NCBI GenBank assembly: GCA_964407855.1
Contig: CAYOXI010000015.1
Coordinates: 1 to 44,690 of the forward strand
Reading direction: 5' to 3'
DNA length: 44,690 nucleotides
Origin: SHZI01 sp964407855
GTDB taxonomy: Bacteria > Pseudomonadota > Gammaproteobacteria > Steroidobacterales > GCA-2729495
Shown: in pieces, positions 38,024-44,690 of the stretch
Layout of the letters: every line of letters starts with the position of its first letter
Position numbering within the stretch: the first letter of the stretch is position 1
Position numbers and translations under genes: made by a program
Notes under the pieces: generated by a model
What the model saw: only the letters and a program-made list of their open reading frames with translations
Databases searched by the model: none
Told to the model about the DNA's origin: nothing

Positions 38024-39100
38024 CGCAGGTGGCAGATCCAGCCCCGGCAGCTCTGCCGGGTCGGGCGCGACCCGGCAGAGCTTCACGCCGGTGTTGGCGC
38101 CGGTGAAGAGGCTGGCCAGGGCGTCCGGCATATTCTCGAGGCCCTCGGTCACGTCTTCGGTGTTCTTCAGTCGTCCCTGCCGGTACCAGTCGAGGAGGTC
38201 CCGTTCGGCCTCGGGGTAGCGGTCCCAGTAGTCGAACACCACGAAGCCCTCGATCCGGGCGCGTTTGTAGACGATGTGCTGATAATTGATCGGGCCTGGA
38301 TGAGGGCCCGGCGAGTAGTCCGTGGCGATGAATCCGCAGATCACCACCCGTGCCCGCAGGGCCAGGTGGGCCAGCGCGGTGTTCAGGATCTCGCCCCCTA
38401 CATTGTCGAAGAAGACGTCAATGCCATCCGGAAACAACTCGCCGAGCCGGGCGGCGACATTCTCGGTCCGGTAATTGATTACCGCGTCATAGCCCAGTTC
38501 TTCCCGCAGCCAGCGGCATTTGGTTTCGGAGCCCGCGGTGCCCACCACCAGCCGCGCGCCCCGGAGCTTCGCAATCTGGCCGGCGATGGAGCCCACGCCA
38601 CCGGCCGCGGCGGTCACCAGCACGGCATCGCCGGTCCGCATCGCACCCACGTCCAGCAGGCCGAAGTAGGCCGTGGCACCCGCCTGGCCGAGTACGCCGA
38701 GCTCCGTCGAGAGGGGGCGTACCGGCCGCGCTACCTTCTTGGTGCTGAAGACGAACTCGGCGCCCCGGGGGTGCTGGAGGGAGTAGTCCTGCCAGCCGAG
38801 GGAACCGACGAAGATTTCGCCCTCCCGGTAATCCGGGTGGCGGGAGCCGACGATCTGGCCGACGCCCCGACCCCGCATCACGGCGCCGAGGGGCAGGTTC
38901 TCCAGGAAGCCGTGGTGGCTGTGTTCGAGGTAGCCGCGCTGGGCGGGAACCGGCGCGAGGCACAGGGTACGGACCAGAAACTGGCCGTCTTCCGGGGCGG
39001 GAGCCGGCTCCGCCGTCCACTCGAAGTGCTGGCGGCCGATGAGTTCCTCTGCCCGGGGGTACCGGGCCACGCGCCACTGCCTGTTGTCCGGCGGGGTCAT
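38015..39100 (-). CDS. NADP-dependent oxidoreductase, CurA/LTB4-reductase type
   Basis: The start is ATG 39100; the frame extends to 39157 without similarity. The 361-residue medium-chain reductase has VLVTAAAGGVGSIAGQIAKL (Rossmann AxxGxxG), then RLVVGTAGSETKCRWL and GYDAVINYRTE, DVFFDNVGGEILNTAL, and the C-terminal ARIEGFVVFDYWDRY typical of prostaglandin/LTB4 15-oxo-reductase and CurA relatives. It lacks the zinc-binding cysteines of alcohol dehydrogenases. It would reduce the C=C bond of an alpha,beta-unsaturated ketone with NADPH. It overlaps hflC at its 3' end. Confidence 0.92.
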   Translation of the reverse strand: MTPPDNRQWRVARYPRAEELIGRQHFEWTAEPAPAPEDGQFLVRTLCLAPVPAQRGYLEHSHHGFLENLPLGAVMRGRGVGQIVGSRHPDYREGEIFVGSLGWQDYSLQHPRGAEFVFSTKKVARPVRPLSTELGVLGQAGATAYFGLLDVGAMRTGDAVLVTAAAGGVGSIAGQIAKLRGARLVVGTAGSETKCRWLREELGYDAVINYRTENVAARLGELFPDGIDVFFDNVGGEILNTALAHLALRARVVICGFIATDYSPGPHPGPINYQHIVYKRARIEGFVVFDYWDRYPEAERDLLDWYRQGRLKNTEDVTEGLENMPDALASLFTGANTGVKLCRVAPDPAELPGLDLPPASG

Positions 39101-39295
39101 GGTCGCGATTCTGACTATATTGGCGGGATGGTGCCAAGGATTGGCCCCTACCGCCATGCCTGATACCCACCTGCTATGGGCCTGTACCCGAACTCGGATG
39201 GGCTGCTGGCTGCCGGGTGGCGCTGCTCTACCTTGTGATCCTGGCCGTGGCCTTCCTGGGGAGGGTGAAGCCCTTCTGGCAGGGGAGAGCAGTAC

Positions 39296-39403
39296 TCAGA
39301 AAGCGAGGACCAGAATGCGGACGATACCGGCCAGAGCAACCAGGCTGATCGTGCTGATCAGGGCGATTTCGACGTAGTGGGTGATGGTGTTGATGCGGGT
39401 CAT
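39296..39403 (-). CDS. 35-residue single-pass membrane peptide
   Basis: ATG 39403 is preceded by a strong ribosome-binding site, AGAGGAG, about 8 nt upstream. The peptide starts MTRINTITHYVEIALIST and is one hydrophobic helix (about residues 11-35) ending VRILVLAF. The combination of a good ribosome-binding site, one complete hydrophobic helix and an otherwise empty intergenic space argues for a real small protein. It is divergent from modA with about 190 bp between starts. No family recognised; small membrane peptides of this type often modulate a transporter or membrane enzyme. Confidence 0.5.
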   Translation of the reverse strand: MTRINTITHYVEIALISTISLVALAGIVRILVLAF

Positions 39404-39553
39404 GGCGTAACTCCTCTGTCGGTCGCCGGGCCGGCGGGACCATCCCGCCGGTCGGCTGTGTCTGGGGGTACTTCGGTGCATTTTCCTGGGCAGATGCTCC
39501 GCCGGGGACATCGTTACAAAGAGTTACAGAGCTGGTTGCGATGGTGGTGATCC

Positions 39554-39577
39554 CGATATAGTCACACGGCTATATCG
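39554..39577. promoter_or_regulatory. ModE-like operator upstream of modA
   Basis: A perfect inverted repeat, CGATATAG - 8 nt - CTATATCG, lies 20 nt before the modA start and just before the AGAGGA ribosome-binding site (39583-39588). The E. coli ModE operator has the same 8-8-8 design and TATAT-type half-sites. A TATAGT -10-like hexamer (39557-39562) falls within the left arm, so binding would block transcription. Molybdate-loaded ModE would be the expected repressor; no modE gene is in the window. Confidence 0.8.
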
Positions 39578-39596
39578 CGTCCAGAGGAAATTCCCG

Positions 39597-40421
39597 ATGA
39601 GCCTGACCCGCGCACAGCGCCGGCAACTGACCACACGCCTGCTGGTGATGGCATGGCTTCTGGTCGGCATGCTCGTGGCGGCTGGCAGTCCCGTGCGCGG
39701 CCAATCGGTGACACCACCCAATATCGCCGCGGCGTCTGATCTCCAGTTCGCCCTGCAGGAGGTGGCCGACGCTTTTCAGGGGGAATACGGCAAGACTGTA
39801 AACCTGGTGTTCGGCTCCTCCGGCAACTTTTACCGCCAGATATTGCAGGGAGCACCGTTTGAGATGTATCTCTCGGCCGATGATGCCTTTGTGCGGCAAC
39901 TGGCACTGGCTGACGCGACCGTCGATGACGGGACCCTTTATGCGACTGGTCGGATCGCACTGTTCGTGCCCAGCGAGTCCCGCCTGCAGCTGGATCCGGA
40001 ACTGTCGGACCTGCGTGCCGCGCTGGCAGAGGGTCGGGTGCGGCGCTTTGCGATCGCCAACCCCGAGCATGCACCCTACGGCCGGGCAGCCCGACAGGCG
40101 CTGCAGTCTGCCGGATTGTGGGAGTCGGTACAGCCGGCGCTGATCCTCGGGGAGAACGCCTCCCAGGCTGCCCAGTTCGCGGCATCAGGCTCGGCTGAGG
40201 GCGGTATCCTGCCTTACTCACTGGTCCTGGCGCCCCAGGTGAGTGAACGCGGCACCTGGGTGCTGCTGCCGGCTGATGCGCATGAGCCGCTTCGCCAGCG
40301 GATGGTGCTGCTGAGGGGCGCCGGGCCGGTGGCACGGGACTTCTACCACTACGTCCAGCAGCCTGGGGCACGGGCAGTGCTGGGCCGCTACGGCTTCGTC
40401 GTGCCTGGCGCAGCCGACTGA
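39597..40421 (+). CDS. modA: molybdate ABC transporter, substrate-binding protein
   Basis: The start is ATG 39597 after AGAGGA. The 274-residue protein has a signal peptide (LLVMAWLLVGMLVAAGSPVRG), then NIAAASDLQFALQEVADAF, VFGSSGNFYRQILQGAPFEM and YLSADDAFVRQL, the ModA ligand-binding core (the AASDL and SSG loops hold molybdate), and later PEHAPYGRAARQAL and SQAAQFAASGSAEGGILPY. It binds molybdate or tungstate in the periplasm for ModBC. It is the first gene of modABC, 13 bp before modB. Confidence 0.95.
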   Translation: MSLTRAQRRQLTTRLLVMAWLLVGMLVAAGSPVRGQSVTPPNIAAASDLQFALQEVADAFQGEYGKTVNLVFGSSGNFYRQILQGAPFEMYLSADDAFVRQLALADATVDDGTLYATGRIALFVPSESRLQLDPELSDLRAALAEGRVRRFAIANPEHAPYGRAARQALQSAGLWESVQPALILGENASQAAQFAASGSAEGGILPYSLVLAPQVSERGTWVLLPADAHEPLRQRMVLLRGAGPVARDFYHYVQQPGARAVLGRYGFVVPGAAD

Positions 40422-40434
40422 AAGGACAACGGCG

Positions 40435-41103
40435 GTGGACTGGACGGCGCTTCTGCTCTCGCTGGAACTCGGTGGCGCAACCGTCCTGCTGCTGCTCCCC
40501 CTGGGCATAGCCGTGGGCAGGTTGCTGGCCTACCGGTCGTTCCCCGGCAAGGGGCTGGCGGAGGCGCTGGTTGCCCTGCCGCTCGTGCTGCCGCCCACCG
40601 TGCTGGGTTACTACCTGCTAGTGGCATTCGGGGGTGGCTCCGGTTTCGGACGCTTCTACGAGTCGCTGTTCGGGCACACCCTGGTGTTCAGCTTCCAGGG
40701 GCTGCTGTTCGCCTCCGTGATCGTCAATATCCCCTTTGCCATACAGCCCATGCAGCGGGCCTTCGAGTCCATTCCACCGGATGTCCGGGAAGCTGCAGCC
40801 TGTGCCGGGCTGTCACCCTGGCAGGTGCTGACCCGGATCGAGCTGCCGCTGGCCTGGCCCGGAATCATCACGGGCCTGACGCTGGCCTTTGCCCACACGC
40901 TGGGCGAGTTTGGCGTGGTGCTGATGGTGGGTGGCAGCATCCCCGGCGAGACCCGGACGATTGCGATCTCGATCTACGACCGGGTCCAGGCCTTCGATGA
41001 TGCGGCTGCCGGTGCGATGTCGGCGCTGCTCCTCGCGTTGTCGCTGGCGGTGCTCGCGGTGACCTACGTCCTGTCCCGACGGGTTGGACGCCGGCATGGC
41101 TGA
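40435..41103 (+). CDS. modB: molybdate ABC transporter, permease
   Basis: The start is GTG 40435, with GGACAA shortly before. The 222-residue protein has five or six membrane helices and the permease EAA loop EAAACAGLSPWQVLTRIELP, then GIITGLTLAFAHTLGEFGVVL, which are hallmarks of ModB. It forms the inner-membrane channel with ModC as ATPase. It overlaps modC by 8 bp. Confidence 0.96.
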   Translation: MDWTALLLSLELGGATVLLLLPLGIAVGRLLAYRSFPGKGLAEALVALPLVLPPTVLGYYLLVAFGGGSGFGRFYESLFGHTLVFSFQGLLFASVIVNIPFAIQPMQRAFESIPPDVREAAACAGLSPWQVLTRIELPLAWPGIITGLTLAFAHTLGEFGVVLMVGGSIPGETRTIAISIYDRVQAFDDAAAGAMSALLLALSLAVLAVTYVLSRRVGRRHG

Positions 41104-42223
41104 AGCGGCTGGACAGGGACTGCAGGTCGTCCTCGAGCAGCCCGACCCGATTCCGCTCGCGGCTGAGCTGCACTGCCAGCCCGGCGAAATGCTCGCCCTC
41201 GTTGGCCCCTCGGGCAGTGGCAAGAGCACAATCCTGCGCACCATTGCCGGTCTCTACAGCCCCCGCCGGGGGCGCGTGGCCTGCGACGGCACGGTCTGGT
41301 TCGACTCAGCCGGCAGCATCAATGTACCGGCCTGGCAGCGTTCCGTGGGCCTGGTCTTCCAGAGCTACGCGCTTTTCCCCCACATGACGGTGCACGGCAA
41401 CGTGAGCGCCGCTCTTGGCCATCTGGGCGCATCACTCCGCGACAGCCGGGCCCGACAGCTGCTGGCGCTGATGCATCTGGACGGCCTGGAGAAGCGCCGC
41501 CCGGCCGAGCTCTCGGGCGGGCAGCAGCAACGGGTGGCGGTTGCGCGGGCACTCGCCCGGGACCCGCGGGTCCTGCTGCTCGATGAGCCGTTCTCGGCCG
41601 TCGACCGGGTGACCCGCCGGGCACTGTACCGGGAGCTGGCCGAGCTGCGCCGGGTGCTCAGGATTCCCATCGTGCTGGTGACGCATGATTTCGACGAGGC
41701 GGCGCGCCTGGCGGATCGCATGTGCCTGCTCCACCAGGGTCGCTCCCTGCAGACCGGCACACCACGGGAGGTGCTGGCCCGGCCTGCCAGCGTCGAAGCG
41801 GCCCGGCTGGTGGATTTGCAGAACCTGTATACGGCGTCCGTCGTGGAGCATTGTGCCGCAGATACCACGACCATCATCGACTGGGATGGCCAAAGACTCG
41901 TGGCGTCCCACCATCCCGATTTCGAGACGGGTTCGTCCGTGGCCTGGGCAATCCCGTCCACCAGGGTGACACTACACCGGACTGACCGGCCGCCCGGGGA
42001 GTCCGCGCCCAACATGCTGGCCGGAACCGTGGAGCAGATCGCCATGCTCAGCGAGAGCACGGCGATCGTGGTCCATGTGGGGGGTCGCCCGGAGCGCGCC
42101 CTGTCCCTGACCGTTCCCGAGCAGTATGCGCGGCGCAGTGGCCTTGCAGTCGGGTCCGCTGTGACTGTCGTGCTGCATCCCGATGGCATACACCTGATGG
42201 CAGCGGCACCAACGGTCCAGTGA
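41096..42223 (+). CDS. modC: molybdate ABC transporter, ATP-binding protein
   Basis: The start is ATG 41096 (a TTG 12 bp upstream is in frame). The 375-residue ATPase has Walker A GPSGSGKST (37-45), the signature LSGGQQQRVAVARAL, Walker B VLLLDEPFSAVD and the switch His in VLVTHDFDEA. The C-terminal part from about 235 (DLQNLYTASVV and LAGTVEQIAMLSESTAIVV) is the ModC regulatory region with one clear TOBE/MopI domain. It energises ModB. The order A-B-C with overlaps confirms a mod operon. Confidence 0.96.
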   Translation: MAEAAGQGLQVVLEQPDPIPLAAELHCQPGEMLALVGPSGSGKSTILRTIAGLYSPRRGRVACDGTVWFDSAGSINVPAWQRSVGLVFQSYALFPHMTVHGNVSAALGHLGASLRDSRARQLLALMHLDGLEKRRPAELSGGQQQRVAVARALARDPRVLLLDEPFSAVDRVTRRALYRELAELRRVLRIPIVLVTHDFDEAARLADRMCLLHQGRSLQTGTPREVLARPASVEAARLVDLQNLYTASVVEHCAADTTTIIDWDGQRLVASHHPDFETGSSVAWAIPSTRVTLHRTDRPPGESAPNMLAGTVEQIAMLSESTAIVVHVGGRPERALSLTVPEQYARRSGLAVGSAVTVVLHPDGIHLMAAAPTVQ

Positions 42224-42271
42224 TCCGCGTGTGGCGATTGCCGCACGGGGCGTAGCGGTGCCCGAATCGCC

Positions 42272-43378
42272 ATGCCAGAATCGCAGCGGATCATGGCCCA
42301 GCCCTCCACCCTCCGCGAGATCCTGTCGGCATTGCGCCGGAAGCGCGGTCCGGCCCGCACCCGGATCCTGTTCACGAGGACGCCTCTCGGGCCGGAGGTC
42401 ACCCTCGCGCTGCGGGTGCTGACGATCCTGATGCTGATTCTGGCCGTGCTTCTGGTTTTCTGGCTCGACCGGGAGGGTCTCCATGACAACCTGGATGGGC
42501 ACGTCAGCTTCCGCGACATCGTGTACTTCACGATGGTCACGATCACGACCGTCGGCTACGGCGACATCGTGCCGGTGTCGGACCGGGCCCGGCTGATTGA
42601 TGCCATATTCGTCACCCCGGTCCGGATTTTCGTCTGGTTCCTATTCCTCGGTACCGCCTACCAGTTCCTGATCAAGAAAGTCATCGAGGACCTGCGCATG
42701 ACGCGTCTGCAGAAAGACCTTAAGAATCACATCCTGGTGCTCGGCTTCGGCGGCAGCGGCACAACGGCCGTCCGGGAGCTTATCGCCCAGGGTGTTCCGG
42801 CCAGCGAGATCGTGGTCGTGGATGCCCGGGAGGCCCAGGTGCAGGCGGCGGCCGATCACGGCTGCATCGGCCTGAACGGCGACGCGACCCGCGAAGAACT
42901 GCTGCGGGTGGCTGGTGCTGACCGGGCCCGGGCCACGATCCTTGCCCTCGGGCGTGACGACACCACGGTCCTGGCGGTACTCACGCTTCGCACCTTGAAC
43001 CGCAGGGTCAGGATCGTGGCCACCGTCCAGGAGTCCGAGAACCGGAAGCTTGTCCGCCAGAGCGGCGCCGATGCGATCGTCGCGCCTTTCCAGGTGGGCG
43101 GCTTCCTGCTGGCCGATGCGGTCACCAGCCTGACGTCCGCAGAACTACTCACCGATCTGCTGTCCTGCGAGGGCGACATGTCGCTCGTCGAGACCCGGGC
43201 AAGGCCCGATGAGGTCGGGCGACCCGCCCGGGAGCTGGCAGGCAAGCTGGTACTGGCGATCCGGCGTGACGGCCTCACGCTGCGATTCTGGGAGAGCGGG
43301 GCGACGCGCGTGCAGGACGGTGACGTACTGATCTCGATCGCGCAGAACGACAGGACGCCCGATATTGCCGGTACCTGA
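42272..43378 (+). CDS. potassium channel with TrkA-N (RCK) domain
   Basis: The 368-residue protein has two membrane helices (about 46-65 and 108-133) around a pore loop with the selectivity filter TTVGYGD at 92-98. A TrkA-N Rossmann domain follows, from ILVLGFGGSG (158-163 Gly-rich loop) through VVVDAREAQVQ and ALGRDDTTVLAVLTLR, and a TrkA-C-like end (LVLAIRRDGLTLRFW, VQDGDVLISI). It is an MthK-like ligand-gated K+ channel subunit, expected to be a tetramer in the inner membrane. ATG 42293 (residue 8) is an alternative start. Confidence 0.92.
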   Translation: MPESQRIMAQPSTLREILSALRRKRGPARTRILFTRTPLGPEVTLALRVLTILMLILAVLLVFWLDREGLHDNLDGHVSFRDIVYFTMVTITTVGYGDIVPVSDRARLIDAIFVTPVRIFVWFLFLGTAYQFLIKKVIEDLRMTRLQKDLKNHILVLGFGGSGTTAVRELIAQGVPASEIVVVDAREAQVQAAADHGCIGLNGDATREELLRVAGADRARATILALGRDDTTVLAVLTLRTLNRRVRIVATVQESENRKLVRQSGADAIVAPFQVGGFLLADAVTSLTSAELLTDLLSCEGDMSLVETRARPDEVGRPARELAGKLVLAIRRDGLTLRFWESGATRVQDGDVLISIAQNDRTPDIAGT

Positions 43379-43473
43379 GTGACGCTGACGGCACCCTCCC
43401 GTTTGCGGGCGCCTCTTGACACGTGGCGTAGTATCGCTGTGTCCGGGCCGCAGACGGCCCTCAGGTTCTGCCC

Positions 43474-44274
43474 ATGACACTACTCAGCTGGATCATCGCC
43501 TTCTCCCTGCTTGGCGGGGTGCTCAGCGTGCTGGCCGCCGCGCTTTTCCTGCTGATAGCTCCGCGCAGGCAGGCGCTGGTCCTGCCCCACATGGTGAGCT
43601 TCGCGGCCGGCGCGCTGCTTGGCACGGCCCTTCTCAGTCTTTTGCCGGAAGCGCTCCAGGCAGTTGACCAGGGAGATATCCCGTTGGTCACGGCCACGGT
43701 CCTCGGCGGAATCCTGCTCTTCTTCGTGCTGGAGAAGGTGCTTGTCTGGCGGCATGGACACGACCACGACCACGACCTGAACCGCGGCGCGGAGCAGGTC
43801 GTGGCCCCGGGGCGGGCCCCCCGCCCCGCGGGCACCCTGATCCTGATCGGCGACGGCGTGCACAACCTGGTGGACGGCATCCTGATCGGGGCTGCCTTCC
43901 TGGTTGACGTGTCACTCGGCGTGGCCACTGCCGTCGCGGTGGCCGCCCACGAGATTCCCCAGGAGCTGGGTGACTTCGTGATCCTGCTTGAGAGCGGCTA
44001 CAGCCGGGCAAAGGCACTGGCCCTGAATGCCGCTACCAGCTTCACCACCGTCATCGGGGCGCTGCTTGCCTGGTTCGGCCTGGGCGACGACAGCACCATA
44101 CTGCCGTACATCATTGCGCTGGCGGCAGCGAGCTTCATCTATATCGCTGTTGCCGACCTGCTGCCCAGTCTCCATCGCCGCACCGGACCGTGGGTCGGGC
44201 GCCTGCAGGTCCCGCTGATCATCGCTGGCATGGTCGTTGTCAGCCTCGCGCGGGAGCTGCTCCACTCCCATTGA
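43474..44274 (+). CDS. ZIP-family metal transporter
   Basis: The 266-residue protein has eight predicted helices. The His-rich loop HGHDHDHD (94-101) lies between helices 3 and 4, and the metal-transport motifs are GDGVHNLVDGILIG (126-139) and HEIPQELGDF (159-168), the conserved His/Asp/Glu sites of ZIP helices 4 and 5. It moves Zn2+ or a similar divalent cation into the cytoplasm. It stands alone with about 95 bp on the left; upstream TTGACA-N17-TAGTAT (43416-43444 region) is a fair sigma-70 promoter candidate. Confidence 0.93.
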   Translation: MTLLSWIIAFSLLGGVLSVLAAALFLLIAPRRQALVLPHMVSFAAGALLGTALLSLLPEALQAVDQGDIPLVTATVLGGILLFFVLEKVLVWRHGHDHDHDLNRGAEQVVAPGRAPRPAGTLILIGDGVHNLVDGILIGAAFLVDVSLGVATAVAVAAHEIPQELGDFVILLESGYSRAKALALNAATSFTTVIGALLAWFGLGDDSTILPYIIALAAASFIYIAVADLLPSLHRRTGPWVGRLQVPLIIAGMVVVSLARELLHSH

Positions 44275-44466
44275 TACCCGGACGGGTCAGCTGCTGACCA
44301 CTTTGTCCGCCAGAGGCCGGGTGGCCGCGTCTTCAGCGGTGGTTAAGGGTTGCGGGGCGCAAGCTGGGCGGGCTGCGGACCCCTATGGCGGAATTTAACC
44401 GTTTTGGTCATATACTCGGCTCTGGGTAGCTGTTTCTGTGCCAGATCAACGTTTAAGGAGATAATC

Positions 44467-44690
44467 ATGTTTGAGTTCAACAAGAAGGGCGCTGGTGAGC
44501 CCTCCGATCAGACCCCCGGGCCCGGCCGCCAGCCTGCTGCCGCGTCGCCGGCTCCCGAATCCAGGCCGGCAGCCTCCGCTGCCCCGGCGCCCCAGGCACC
44601 AACCTCATCCTCAACCGCAGCAAAAAGGAATACGGCAGTGATCGGTCCCTCCATTCAGATCGACGGCAATCTCCGGGGTGCAGAGGATCT
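44467..44690 (+). CDS. bactofilin, 3' end outside the window
   Basis: ATG 44467 follows AAGGAG (44455-44460). The first 55 or so residues are Pro/Ala/Ser-rich and disordered (FEFNKKGAGEPSDQTPGPGR and on), then the bactofilin domain begins with AVIGPSIQIDGNLRGAEDL, at the window edge. Bactofilins form membrane-associated filaments of stacked beta-helix subunits and affect cell shape and polar placement. Only 74 codons are visible; the frame is open to the last base. Confidence 0.9.
   Translation, partial: MFEFNKKGAGEPSDQTPGPGRQPAAASPAPESRPAASAAPAPQAPTSSSTAAKRNTAVIGPSIQIDGNLRGAED

Overview
The window looks like a stretch of a GC-rich proteobacterial chromosome, probably a gammaproteobacterium. 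The pointers are hflK-hflC, modABC, a TonB receptor, a bactofilin and ATGA/GTGA-coupled operons. The genus cannot be named from sequence alone. Two runs of exactly 100 N (30704-30803 and 34086-34185) mark scaffold gaps, each inside a gene.

Positions 1 to about 29650 form an accessory biosynthetic region mixing cell-surface saccharide genes with polyketide and nonribosomal peptide genes. It opens with a truncated SGNH-hydrolase gene and a leftward operon ACP-FkbH-GNAT. An IS3-type scar, a secreted beta-helix protein and a glycosyltransferase gene broken by a second IS3-type scar follow. A leftward operon then encodes a 2157-residue type I PKS (KS-AT-KR-DH-ACP-TE), a 20-codon coupling ORF, and a PssD/PssE-like split glycosyltransferase. 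Rightward come a NodB-type deacetylase, an AsnB-type amidotransferase and a family 2 glycosyltransferase. A leftward set follows: RfbF-like cytidylyltransferase, glycosyltransferase, two SDR epimerase/dehydratases, an RmlC-like epimerase and an MBL-fold protein. The region ends with a one-module NRPS (C-A-PCP) whose adenylation domain carries an inserted luciferase-like monooxygenase, facing a secreted SGNH protein.

The most interesting element is the NRPS. Its hand-read specificity code is DILQLGMIWK, a glycine-type code. Glycine plus an in-cis flavin monooxygenase is the arrangement of the MtaG/MelG amide-forming modules of myxothiazol and melithiazol biosynthesis. The working hypothesis is that the locus builds a glycosylated or saccharide-attached acyl product and that this module makes a primary amide. 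How the PKS, FkbH/ACP, NRPS and sugar genes connect is inference.

From about 29690 to 35910 lie a flavin reductase and standalone flavin monooxygenase pair, a TonB-dependent receptor, a glyoxalase I, an AraC regulator and a cupin. From 35991 onward the genes are housekeeping in character: hflK-hflC, a CurA-type reductase, a 35-residue membrane peptide, modABC behind a perfect ModE-like operator, a K+ channel with a TrkA-N domain, a ZIP metal transporter, and the start of a bactofilin gene.
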